The notes beneath the pieces were generated by a model, which was given only the letters and a program-made list of their open reading frames with translations, ran no database searches and was not told where the DNA came from. 14,783 bases of DNA from positions 1 through 14,783 of the forward strand of contig JAKAUD010000055.1 in assembly GCA_021827885.1 (NCBI GenBank), given 5' to 3'. This stretch comes from Thermoplasmata archaeon. GTDB lineage: Archaea; Thermoplasmatota; Thermoplasmata; Thermoplasmatales; Thermoplasmataceae. Positions 6,179-13,508 of the stretch are shown piece by piece (within the stretch, counting starts at the first letter, position 1; the number at the start of each line of letters is the position of its first letter). Position numbers and translations under genes: made by a program.

Positions 6179-7341
6179 AGCGCATCCTTGATCCTTACAA
6201 CTGGTGGGCGATTAAAATTCCTTTCAAAGTAATCCTTTAGTTTTTTGGCAGTTAATTCTCTTGGTTTTTCTGGATCCCAAAAGCAACATTCGTACATCTT
6301 AGTATCGAATGGGAGTATAGTACCTTTCTTAGCAGTAAGTATAACCTTTGAAGGTCTGCCAAGAGCATATCCCAGTTCAATAAAGCAATTTGGTCTTAAT
6401 CCCGTTAAATCTACAACAATGATGGCTGCTTTATGCAAACTCTCGAAAATTTCAACGTTCATCCATGCATCGTTGGACCTTTGAATCCCCATCTCCTTAA
6501 TTGAATATCCATTTTCTTTCATTAAAGGATCTACAACTTCCCGAAAGAAATTTTCCACTTCCATATATTCTGCTTCAACTGTTGACAACAGTCTGGCATA
6601 AAAAGCTATAGGAGGGGTTATATTATCGATTAACTTTGTTATGCCCTCAGTTACTTCTTCAATGGACCTTACTCCATTATCAGTTTTTATGTTTAGGAAT
6701 AACCCGCCAGCTGATGCAGGTTTTTCCAAACTAATAAATGAATCACATTTTGCTAACATTTTCTTGAATAATTTTGATCCACCGCCACTCCCATCTTCTT
6801 TGCTTGAACCAAGTTCAAGATCTAGCGGAATAATTGGTTTGAATCGTCGATTATATTCCTCTGCAAGGTGCTCTACTCCTTCTCCACCACTTACTATTAT
6901 CAATATATCTCCGAGCTCTGACATTCTGATTCTTCTAATGGCTCCGGATGACCAACCTTCCTCCAAGAATTCTATTTGCAGAGCTTCCATTTCCATTAGG
7001 GATCTCCAAAGGTCCAGCCGAATTGGAGGTATTGAGTTCATAAAATCTTGCTTCGCCACAGTGATTATTGGTTTTCTTGAACAATTTTTAAAATCCAGTC
7101 CATTTTCTATAATATAGCTATTAATTTCGGACATTACTGTCCAATCAAATATTAATGGAACATTGGAGCCATTCATTATTTTGTGATCTTCCTTGCCGAC
7201 TTGTATCAAAAATCTCGCTCCCTTTCTTAGGAACTTATTGACCAAGGACCTAATCAATTCATGTCCATATTCAATTAGCATTGATTCAGTTCTGTCTGAA
7301 GCGCTACCGGATATGTGAACAATTTTTCCATCTATTCTCAA
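6175..7341 (-). CDS. SLOG-type sensor fused to TIR/deoxyribosyltransferase-like domain; candidate CBASS effector
   Basis: The start chosen is TTG 7341, because GGAGGT (7348-7353) lies six bases upstream; an in-frame GTG at 7365 precedes the Shine-Dalgarno site. The product is 388 residues. The N-terminal half looks Rossmannoid and SLOG-like: HISGSASDR at residues 9-17, RKGARFLIQVGKED around 39-52, and ILIIVSGGEGVEHLAEEY at 146-163, which matches the GGxxG-E loop of LOG/SLOG nucleotide-binding proteins. The C-terminal part (about 246-380) contains AAIIVVDLTGLRPNCFIELG and Glu322 in an FxELGYA motif, as in TIR-like and nucleoside-deoxyribosyltransferase-related (DRHyd) domains. STALD-type SLOG domains sense signal nucleotides in Thoeris ThsA, so a sensor plus NAD/nucleotide-cleaving effector is a reasonable inference. 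Both domain calls are by motif. Confidence 0.68.
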   Translation of the reverse strand: MRIDGKIVHISGSASDRTESMLIEYGHELIRSLVNKFLRKGARFLIQVGKEDHKIMNGSNVPLIFDWTVMSEINSYIIENGLDFKNCSRKPIITVAKQDFMNSIPPIRLDLWRSLMEMEALQIEFLEEGWSSGAIRRIRMSELGDILIIVSGGEGVEHLAEEYNRRFKPIIPLDLELGSSKEDGSGGGSKLFKKMLAKCDSFISLEKPASAGGLFLNIKTDNGVRSIEEVTEGITKLIDNITPPIAFYARLLSTVEAEYMEVENFFREVVDPLMKENGYSIKEMGIQRSNDAWMNVEIFESLHKAAIIVVDLTGLRPNCFIELGYALGRPSKVILTAKKGTILPFDTKMYECCFWDPEKPRELTAKKLKDYFERNFNRPPVVRIKDAL

Positions 7342-7347
7342 GCGTTT

Positions 7348-7353
7348 ACCTCC
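7348..7353 (-). promoter_or_regulatory. Strong Shine-Dalgarno site that sets the TTG start of the SLOG/TIR-like gene
   Basis: GGAGGT on the minus strand is followed after six bases by TTG 7341-7339. It is the best ribosome site in the window. It falls inside the longer reading frame that would begin at GTG 7365, which argues against that start. Confidence 0.65.
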
Positions 7354-7431
7354 TCTCCTTCGCACTGCTTATTTTTAATTTTTGTTTACTTACTAACATT
7401 TGATCGATCTTGAGCAACATAACCCAATGGA

Positions 7432-8628
7432 CTAAGCATGGATGCCCAACCAAACAGCTTCATAAATTGCACTAGCCAGATCATCATGTATATGGGTATT
7501 ATTCGCTTTAAACATTGTGAGATTGTTGTTTTTCCTATTGCTGACATAAATTACTATAGGTTTCTTTATCGCGGCACCATATCCGACTTCAAACAGCGTA
7601 CCAGGATCCATACCATCTAATACAGCAAATATAGCATTAGACGTTTTTAGCCCTTCCAAATCTCGAATCGCAATACCCTCTGTATTTCCACATACCCCAC
7701 TACGCAAAGGTGAAAATACTGTTGCTCCTAAATTTGTAAGTGCACTTCTGCATAGGTCGACCAACCAGCGCTCTGAAACTGTAAAGAAAGGAGCGGCTAG
7801 ATAAACTGTTGATGATTGGCCTGAAATCGGCACTTCAGCATTGGGAGCGGTAACACTTTTATTACCACTTATAACCTGCAAAGGTCCGTTCATTACCCAT
7901 TCTGCGGTTGCCTTTGATGCGTTCTCAGCTGCAATCTTGGGATTAGCACGCATTTCAGCCCAGTAAAAGGCGAAAACACTGCTAAAAACGTCTCCCGATC
8001 CTATTGGGTTTATCTTGTTGGTATAATACGCAGGTATACGTAGTATATCTCCAGAATCTAAAACCACAGCACCAAGAGCTCCACACTTAACTACGACCAC
8101 TTCCGCATCGTATTTTTCTTGCAATTTTTCAGCAAGAGTTTCTGAATCTAAATTTTCTCCAGTACCTAAAAGTCCTGCGGCTTCCCACTTGTTAGCAACT
8201 ATTGCAAGATGTTTTGCAGACCATGATATCCTTCCATCGATTTCGGATAAGCCTTGTGGATCAACAACTAAATGATCTGCGCTTACTTTTATATTGGCCT
8301 CTACCATTGCGAAGCAAATGATATTGGTAGCAGAAGCCTCAACTGTTGGGATTGAATTGGTCATGAGACCATAGATTCGAGGCGTGCTGAGCGAGGTATC
8401 ATAAATAAATCCAATTTCTTTCTCCCTATATTTAATTTCAACTTTAAACTTAAAAGTCTTGGCTAACATCGCAACATTTTCCTTGATTTTTGGTTCCACC
8501 ATTCCAACTAGGCTTAGATCGTCACATCCTTTAGAGATGGCAACCGCTGACCTCAGTGCCGATCCGTATAGATTGTCAGACCGAGGATCGATACAGATTT
8601 CCCTATAAATCCCACCTATTATTTTCAA
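7432..8628 (-). CDS. PfkB-family kinase fused to nucleoside 2-deoxyribosyltransferase
   Basis: This is a 398-residue two-domain protein starting at TTG 8628. Residues about 1-255 are a ribokinase/PfkB-like domain, with VVVVKCGALGAVVLDSGD (177-194) and the signature INPIGSGDVFSSVFA (206-220), Asp213 being the catalytic base position of the GAGD motif. Residues about 274-398 are a nucleoside 2-deoxyribosyltransferase domain: VYLAAPFF (275-282), GATVFSPLR, then VLDGMDPGTLFEVGYGAA (336-353) with Glu347 as the catalytic nucleophile position. PfkB enzymes phosphorylate sugars and nucleosides; NDTs swap or hydrolyse the base of deoxynucleosides. Together they could process an unusual nucleoside in the CBASS pathway. 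The gene lies 51 bp after the CD-NTase and 90 bp before the SLOG/TIR-like start. Substrate unknown. Confidence 0.83.
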   Translation of the reverse strand: MKIIGGIYREICIDPRSDNLYGSALRSAVAISKGCDDLSLVGMVEPKIKENVAMLAKTFKFKVEIKYREKEIGFIYDTSLSTPRIYGLMTNSIPTVEASATNIICFAMVEANIKVSADHLVVDPQGLSEIDGRISWSAKHLAIVANKWEAAGLLGTGENLDSETLAEKLQEKYDAEVVVVKCGALGAVVLDSGDILRIPAYYTNKINPIGSGDVFSSVFAFYWAEMRANPKIAAENASKATAEWVMNGPLQVISGNKSVTAPNAEVPISGQSSTVYLAAPFFTVSERWLVDLCRSALTNLGATVFSPLRSGVCGNTEGIAIRDLEGLKTSNAIFAVLDGMDPGTLFEVGYGAAIKKPIVIYVSNRKNNNLTMFKANNTHIHDDLASAIYEAVWLGIHA

Positions 8629-8649
8629 ATTTCTCAGGTCCTGAATGTC

Positions 8650-8657
8650 TATTTATC
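8650..8657 (-). promoter_or_regulatory. Possible internal box A before the PfkB-NDT gene
   Basis: GATAAATA on the minus strand is centred about 26 bp upstream of the TTG start at 8628, the spacing for a leaderless transcript. It would allow the last four genes to be transcribed separately from queC-like and CD-NTase. Seen by spacing and composition only. Confidence 0.3.
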
Positions 8658-8679
8658 TACACTATCTTCACACTCTTTA

Positions 8680-9627
8680 TTAACCAATATTGTTAAACCA
8701 ATCATCTACTGAGAAATTTTTGTCGGCCTTTGCTAGCCCATCACTTATGCGTTTTAACTCCATTGAAACATTTTCCCGTTCCACACTGCCAGAATCGCCC
8801 AGATAATCATCAACGTACTGAGACTGACCTGATAACTCTTTAATGGGTTTTCTCACCATTTCTGAAGCCCTTAAGAAAAAATATTCTAACATAGCTTTTT
8901 TAGTTTGCTCCCCCTGATAGCCTTGAAAAATTTCCACAGCTAGTGCCTCCACATGATATCCTTTCATGTCTGGATTTGACCCTGTTCCAATAACTGCCCC
9001 TTTCACCATTTTAATCACCGGGATAACATTCCCATTTAATCTTTTGTTAGTTTCGGTGAGTAGGTTAGCGAATTTTTCTGGATTTATAAGCCTAGACCAG
9101 CTGTCATGATCTCCTGACGGGATCCGTAAACCTTTATCGTTCCTAAGCGCTGGCAAGATTTGTAAATCTGGTCCATTTTCGTAGGTTATTTTTAAAGATA
9201 GATTCCCTCTTTCCACAATTACCTTGTTTCCCAACTTCTTTTGAAGAAGTTTTTTTAACTCATCAAGGAGCTGTTGCGGGGATTCCCCAGAAAACTCTGG
9301 CGAATTCAGTATGAACAAGCAGTCAACATCACTCAGACCATCAATGTAAGTATGCTTTTTCCAAGAGCCTGCACGACGTATATTTATAGAAGTCTCCAAA
9401 TTTTCAGACAATAATTCTTTAATTTCATTTAATCTTTCATTGACGAGTTCAGTATCTTTTTCGTTGTAGCTTGATAGAGCTTCCTTGAGCCTCTCATTTA
9501 CACCTGCCTCGAACTCTAGCCTCTTAGTGTTCTCAAGCGCGCTATCAATTTCACTTTCAACTTTTTCCTCTGTGATCGGCCCTGTAGATGATCCGCTATA
9601 GAATCCTATATAACCCCCGTCACTCAT
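8680..9627 (-). CDS. CD-NTase (cGAS/DncV-like nucleotidyltransferase), CBASS signal synthase
   Basis: A 315-residue protein starting at ATG 9627, one base after the TGA of the QueC-like gene; a longer frame overlapping QueC was rejected. The polymerase-beta-type active site is complete: AGSWKKHTYIDGLSDVDCLF gives Gly87-Ser88, Asp100 and Asp102, and GPDLQILPAL supplies the third acid, Asp154. The helical C-terminal half fits the OAS-like fold of CD-NTases. In CBASS these enzymes sense infection and make cyclic di- or trinucleotides that switch on an effector. The product cannot be read from the sequence. The N-terminus MSDGGYIGFYSGSSTG is Gly/Ser-rich and likely flexible. Recent work as I recall it reports that type IV QueC-like enzymes attach a deazaguanine to the CD-NTase N-terminus, which would fit here. 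Confidence 0.9.
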   Translation of the reverse strand: MSDGGYIGFYSGSSTGPITEEKVESEIDSALENTKRLEFEAGVNERLKEALSSYNEKDTELVNERLNEIKELLSENLETSINIRRAGSWKKHTYIDGLSDVDCLFILNSPEFSGESPQQLLDELKKLLQKKLGNKVIVERGNLSLKITYENGPDLQILPALRNDKGLRIPSGDHDSWSRLINPEKFANLLTETNKRLNGNVIPVIKMVKGAVIGTGSNPDMKGYHVEALAVEIFQGYQGEQTKKAMLEYFFLRASEMVRKPIKELSGQSQYVDDYLGDSGSVERENVSMELKRISDGLAKADKNFSVDDWFNNIG

Positions 9628-9628
9628 T

Positions 9629-10213
9629 TCATTTACCCACTTTGATTTTATTGTCAACATATCGTAACGCTTCATTTCTCTCCATACAGGAAGGACATTT
9701 TCCGCAGGGCTCATCCATGCCAATTTGGCAACTATAGGTACTTTCAATAGGGACGCTATGCAACTTGCAATAAGTAATAATCTCATCCTTTGCCATTTCA
9801 AAGAACGGAAAATCTAGTTGAATAGCACCGTCCGTATATCCATTAATAAGATTTTTCATTGTGTTTATAAAGTCTTCCTTACAGTCATAATATTCTGATC
9901 CTTTGTGTATTCCGGCAGAAATGATTCCTGTGTAAGATTGATTCGCCATAAGAACTGAGAGAATTAGGAGTGCATTTCTCCCAGTTATTTCCCATTTTTC
10001 GTTATAGGTTGCTCCGGTGAATTTAAGTAACGTCAATGATGTATTATAGTATTGACTAACAATTTGTGCATGTTTATACTCAATATCATTTGCAGCGTGC
10101 CCATAATGAATAAAATATGCTTTCACATCAAAGCCATTTTCTAAATAGTACGATAGGGCTGCCGTAGAATCTATTCCCCCGCTCAAAAGTAAACTTACTA
10201 GGCCATTCCGCAT
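9629..10213 (-). CDS. QueC-like 7-cyano-7-deazaguanine synthase family enzyme of type IV CBASS (Cap9-type)
   Basis: Starting at ATG 10213 (TTG 10222 is an in-frame alternative), the product is 194 residues, slightly shorter than typical QueC. It has the PP-loop ATPase motif SGGIDS (11-16), GRN at 78-80, YYDCKEDF (108-115), and the zinc ligands Cys162, Cys170, Cys173 and Cys176 (CGKCPSC). Housekeeping QueC adenylates 7-carboxy-7-deazaguanine and aminates it to preQ0. The one-base gap to the CD-NTase shows strict co-translation and marks this as the CBASS paralogue rather than the queuosine/archaeosine gene. In type IV CBASS the QueC-like protein has been reported to conjugate the deazaguanine to the partner CD-NTase. 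No other deazaguanine gene (QueD, QueE, FolE) is in the window. Confidence 0.88.
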   Translation of the reverse strand: MRNGLVSLLLSGGIDSTAALSYYLENGFDVKAYFIHYGHAANDIEYKHAQIVSQYYNTSLTLLKFTGATYNEKWEITGRNALLILSVLMANQSYTGIISAGIHKGSEYYDCKEDFINTMKNLINGYTDGAIQLDFPFFEMAKDEIITYCKLHSVPIESTYSCQIGMDEPCGKCPSCMERNEALRYVDNKIKVGK

Positions 10214-10254
10214 CAGATTCAATCTCTCTTATTATGAGTTTTAATCTATGGACG

Positions 10255-10267
10255 TAATTAAAATTTT
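10255..10267 (-). promoter_or_regulatory. Candidate promoter (box A) of the CBASS operon
   Basis: AAAATTTTAATTA on the minus strand lies about 45 bp upstream of ATG 10213. Transcription would start near 10233, giving a short leader that contains AGAGAG as a weak ribosome site. A further TTTATTAAAC at about 10279-10288 is an alternative. Confidence 0.3.
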
Positions 10268-10310
10268 CCTAGCACTAGTTTAATAAACGTTCAATGCTTG
10301 GTTTGAGCAT

Positions 10311-10940
10311 ATGAAATGTCCGATTTGCAGCTAAAAAAAATAGAAATAACCCCTTCAAAACTTGTACCTATGCAATTTATCTCGTATCCAGATATGATAC
10401 AGTTGATCAAAAGAACTAATACACTCTAATATCACAACTATGGGCTATGATTGCTATACAGATAAGAATATTCTAAAAGTTGAACAAAGCTATGGAATGG
10501 ATACACAACGTTGCAAAAAAGAACTCAAGTGAAATTTAATATTACTGAAATAACTGAAGTAGAAAAAGCCAGTTTGAATTCTGAACCTTAGAGTATTTAT
10601 TATTCTGTTAAGTGGAGATTCAAGAATTTATCAGACTTCAGAATGTCATTGTCGGCTTTAAAAACTAACCCTCAGATTAGGAGTGAATATCCAAAATAAA
10701 TAAGAAAAAGTATGCGCTCAAACCTAATTTGAACGAAGCAATGAGAGATGAGTTCCATTACAGAGTCAAGAGCATCGATTCACTGCACCTGGAGATAAGC
10801 ATATTCAGATCATGTCACAGAGGTCGTTGAAAGAGAGCACGGCACGGGGATCCTCTCATATCGTTGAAATCCGCACCGATCGCAGTGGGATTGTGCTGTC
10901 AAAAATCCCCGTTCTTCCAGCGCTTCAACTTCTTGCGTAA
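10311..10940 (+). pseudogene. Decayed gene fragments in the 843-bp gap between the CBASS operon and the R-M genes
   Basis: The gap has no intact gene but several plus-strand pieces read like protein, in different frames. These are MKCPICS at 10311 (zinc-ribbon-like start, then a stop), a 30-codon piece at 10440-10532 beginning MGYDCYTDKNILKVEQ and ending CKKELK, a piece ending SALKTNPQIRSEYPK before 10700, a piece running into MRDEFHYRVKSIDSLHLE (ATG 10741, stop 10828-10830), and one ending at 10938-10940. The pattern of short frames broken by stops and shifts suggests one or two old genes, perhaps a transposase, but I cannot name a family and no terminal inverted repeats are evident. A 63-codon frame at 10864-11055 is open but shows no recognisable feature. 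Confidence 0.35.
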
Positions 10941-11000
10941 CTTTAGTCTTATCACACTGATCAAGAAAAAGAAAGACCGGTATTACACAATAGAGTCACA

Positions 11001-11010
11001 AATATTATTA
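11001..11010 (+). promoter_or_regulatory. Candidate box A of the mod-res operon
   Basis: AATATTATTA at 11001-11010 would place the transcription start near 11030, giving a leader of about 25 bases. The sequence AGGGGT at 11045-11050 is six bases before ATG 11057 and is a plausible ribosome site. Position and composition only. Confidence 0.3.
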
Positions 11011-11056
11011 TCTGACCCTTCTATTGTATCAGGAGAGCTTAAAAAGGGGTTATAAA

Positions 11057-13507
11057 ATGGTCAGAAATGAAGAAGAATTTTACCAAGATTTAAATAACAT
11101 TTTTATTGGTGCTAAAGTAGAAGGAAATTCTGGCTTTGTAAATCTAATGAAAATTAAGTCGACATACCTTGAAAAGATTCTCAAATCGTTGAAATCTAAC
11201 ATTGACGCAGAAATCTCTGAATTCCCAGAATTAAAAGACGAATTGTTCACTAGGCTCCATACATTCTTCAAAACCTATTTTTCAGAATCGGGGAGCATTT
11301 ATTTCAGTTATACACCTTTAAGATCGAAGGTCTATGAAAAAATATATACCAACAATCAGGACGTAATTCTTTTTTGGAAAACCAATATGCTTTATTATGT
11401 AAAAACAGACAATATATATAAGAGTTTATCAATTGGATACGAAATCGAAGGTTCAGAATATACAATCAAATTTGATGCCAGTCAGATAGAGGGTAAGAGA
11501 TTTAACGAAAAACGGATACTAATCTTTGAGCTTGATAACGTAAACAATAAAACCATAACGTTCAAACCGCAATTTTCAGAACATGGGAAAAAAACAAAGA
11601 TATCTGAGAATTTAAAAGAGTTACATAAGAGCCACATAAATATAACAGAAGAACAATTAGATGAGTTATTCAAGACCTTTAAGAAACAGACAGAGGTTGA
11701 TTACTTTATTAATAAGGATGCAAAAGCATTCTTGAGAGAGCAATTCGATTTGTGGTTAAAAAATTACATTTTCGATGATGAGAGCGATTATTCGGAAAAG
11801 AGACTTAAACAGTTAAAAATTCTAAAAAATATTGCTTACAAAGTTATTGATTTTGTTGCTCAATTTGAGGATGAACTGGTAAAAATATGGAATAAACCTA
11901 AGTTTGCATTAAATTCTAATTACGTAATTACACTCGATAGAATAGCTAGTAAACAAGGAGGAGTAGAAGTAATAAAAGGAGTACTAGATCATAAGGAAAT
12001 AGAAGAGCAGATAAAGGAATGGAAGGATTTAGGAATTGTGGAGAGTAATTTCGAAAAGAAATCGGTGCTGAATGGAGAGGTGTTGAATGAGAAGTATAGT
12101 TTTTTGCCGATTGACACAAAATACTTTAAAAATTTAGAACTTGAGATTCTGGGATTGTTTGATAATTTAGACAAATCTTTGGATGGCTGGTTAATAAAGA
12201 GTGAAAACTATCAAGCATTAAATACAATACTACCAAAATTCAAAGAAAAAGTACAGACGATTTATATGGACCCACCATACAATACAGGAGAGGATTTTGA
12301 CTATATTGATATGTTTCAAGATAGTAGCTGGCTCACATTGATGAGCAATAGACTAGAAAAAGCAAAAGAATATTTAAATAATAAAAGCAGTTTATTTGTT
12401 TCATTAGACTGGAATGCAAATTATTATGGACGCATAATATTAAATAATTTATTTGATATTTCTTCAGAAATAGTCTGGAATACAAATGCAACCAAAGATG
12501 AAGAAGCTGGACTCTTTAGCTATAAAAGTTTTGGTAACAAAAGTGTAAGACAGCATGATACTATTTTTCACTGTATTGTCGATGATAATTTCAAATTTTT
12601 AAAACTTTGGAAACCTAACAGAGATACCACTAAGTTAATAATAAGATGGCTCGATTTAATTTCAAAACCCAGAGATTCGAAGCATCAAAAAATAGAAGAT
12701 TATGATTATTTTATTGAAAAATACAACGATAGGGGGGATTTAATTTTAGAAAAAATAGATATAAAAGAGAAAATATTTCCAATAGGAGATGTATGGAATG
12801 ATATTTATTCTTTCATGCAGTCTGAATTGAGAGTTAGCGAAAGTCTTGGTTTTAAAACTCAAAAACCAGAGAATTTACTTAGAAGAATTATTCAATCGTC
12901 AAGCGAAATCAATGATTTAGTTATGGACTTTTTTGCTGGATCTGGAACTACTTTAGCCGTAGCACATAAACTTAGGAGGAAATGGTTGGGAGTTGAAATG
13001 GCTGATTATTTTAATGAATTTTGGTTTGATGAAGACAAAAAAAAAGTTGGTATTTTAGGTAGAATGAAAATTGTAGTTTCTGGAGATCAGAAATTCATAG
13101 TTGTAGATAAATCAAGGGGGTCTCATTTATCTAAAGATATAAATTATCAAGGCGGCGGATTTTTCAAATACTACGAACTTGAGCAATACGAGCAAACGTT
13201 AAGGAAATGCCACTATATTCCTTCTGATCCTTTCTTTGATTTAAATGATAAATCTATATACGAACAATACATTTTCTTAAAGGACCCTAAGTTATTGGAC
13301 GCTATGGAACTTGATTACAAAAATAATAAAATCAATATAAATTTCGATGTGATTTATTCTAATATAGACCTTGCTGAAACTTTGTCGAATATTAAAGGAA
13401 AGTTCATCAAGAGAATAGAAAAAGATTCTGTTGTCTTTGAGGGAGATGAGAAAGTAAAATTCTCAGAAATAGAGTTCGAAACAATAAAACCCCTAATTAG
13501 GTGGTAG
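11057..13507 (+). CDS. mod: Type III restriction-modification DNA methyltransferase (Mod), beta-class N6-adenine
   Basis: 816 residues from ATG 11057, chosen for the AGGGGT site before it over a TTG at 11024. Motif IV, TIYMDPPYNTG (DPPY at 405-408), comes before motif I, VMDFFAGSGTTLAVAHKLRR (624-632), the beta-class order of type III Mod enzymes; KPENLLRRII (603-612) is the usual motif preceding it. The region between about 415 and 600 should hold the target-recognition domain. The N-terminal 350 residues, rich in Lys/Glu and helical in look, and about 160 residues after motif I are extra to the catalytic core and unrecognised. The enzyme methylates adenine on one strand of an asymmetric site and serves as the specificity subunit for Res. 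It is visibly more AT-rich (many ATA, AGA, TTA, AAT codons) than the CBASS genes, suggesting separate acquisition. Confidence 0.92.
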   Translation: MVRNEEEFYQDLNNIFIGAKVEGNSGFVNLMKIKSTYLEKILKSLKSNIDAEISEFPELKDELFTRLHTFFKTYFSESGSIYFSYTPLRSKVYEKIYTNNQDVILFWKTNMLYYVKTDNIYKSLSIGYEIEGSEYTIKFDASQIEGKRFNEKRILIFELDNVNNKTITFKPQFSEHGKKTKISENLKELHKSHINITEEQLDELFKTFKKQTEVDYFINKDAKAFLREQFDLWLKNYIFDDESDYSEKRLKQLKILKNIAYKVIDFVAQFEDELVKIWNKPKFALNSNYVITLDRIASKQGGVEVIKGVLDHKEIEEQIKEWKDLGIVESNFEKKSVLNGEVLNEKYSFLPIDTKYFKNLELEILGLFDNLDKSLDGWLIKSENYQALNTILPKFKEKVQTIYMDPPYNTGEDFDYIDMFQDSSWLTLMSNRLEKAKEYLNNKSSLFVSLDWNANYYGRIILNNLFDISSEIVWNTNATKDEEAGLFSYKSFGNKSVRQHDTIFHCIVDDNFKFLKLWKPNRDTTKLIIRWLDLISKPRDSKHQKIEDYDYFIEKYNDRGDLILEKIDIKEKIFPIGDVWNDIYSFMQSELRVSESLGFKTQKPENLLRRIIQSSSEINDLVMDFFAGSGTTLAVAHKLRRKWLGVEMADYFNEFWFDEDKKKVGILGRMKIVVSGDQKFIVVDKSRGSHLSKDINYQGGGFFKYYELEQYEQTLRKCHYIPSDPFFDLNDKSIYEQYIFLKDPKLLDAMELDYKNNKININFDVIYSNIDLAETLSNIKGKFIKRIEKDSVVFEGDEKVKFSEIEFETIKPLIRW

Positions 13508-13508
13508 A

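Noticed and set aside
8680..9801. A longer 373-codon reading of the CD-NTase that overlaps the QueC-like gene
   Set aside because: The extra 58 residues are antiphase QueC coding sequence; ATG 9627, one base after the QueC stop, gives a normal CD-NTase.
10864..11055. 63-codon plus-strand frame upstream of mod
   Set aside because: No recognisable motif, no ribosome site, and it runs through the likely mod promoter; treated as part of the decayed region.
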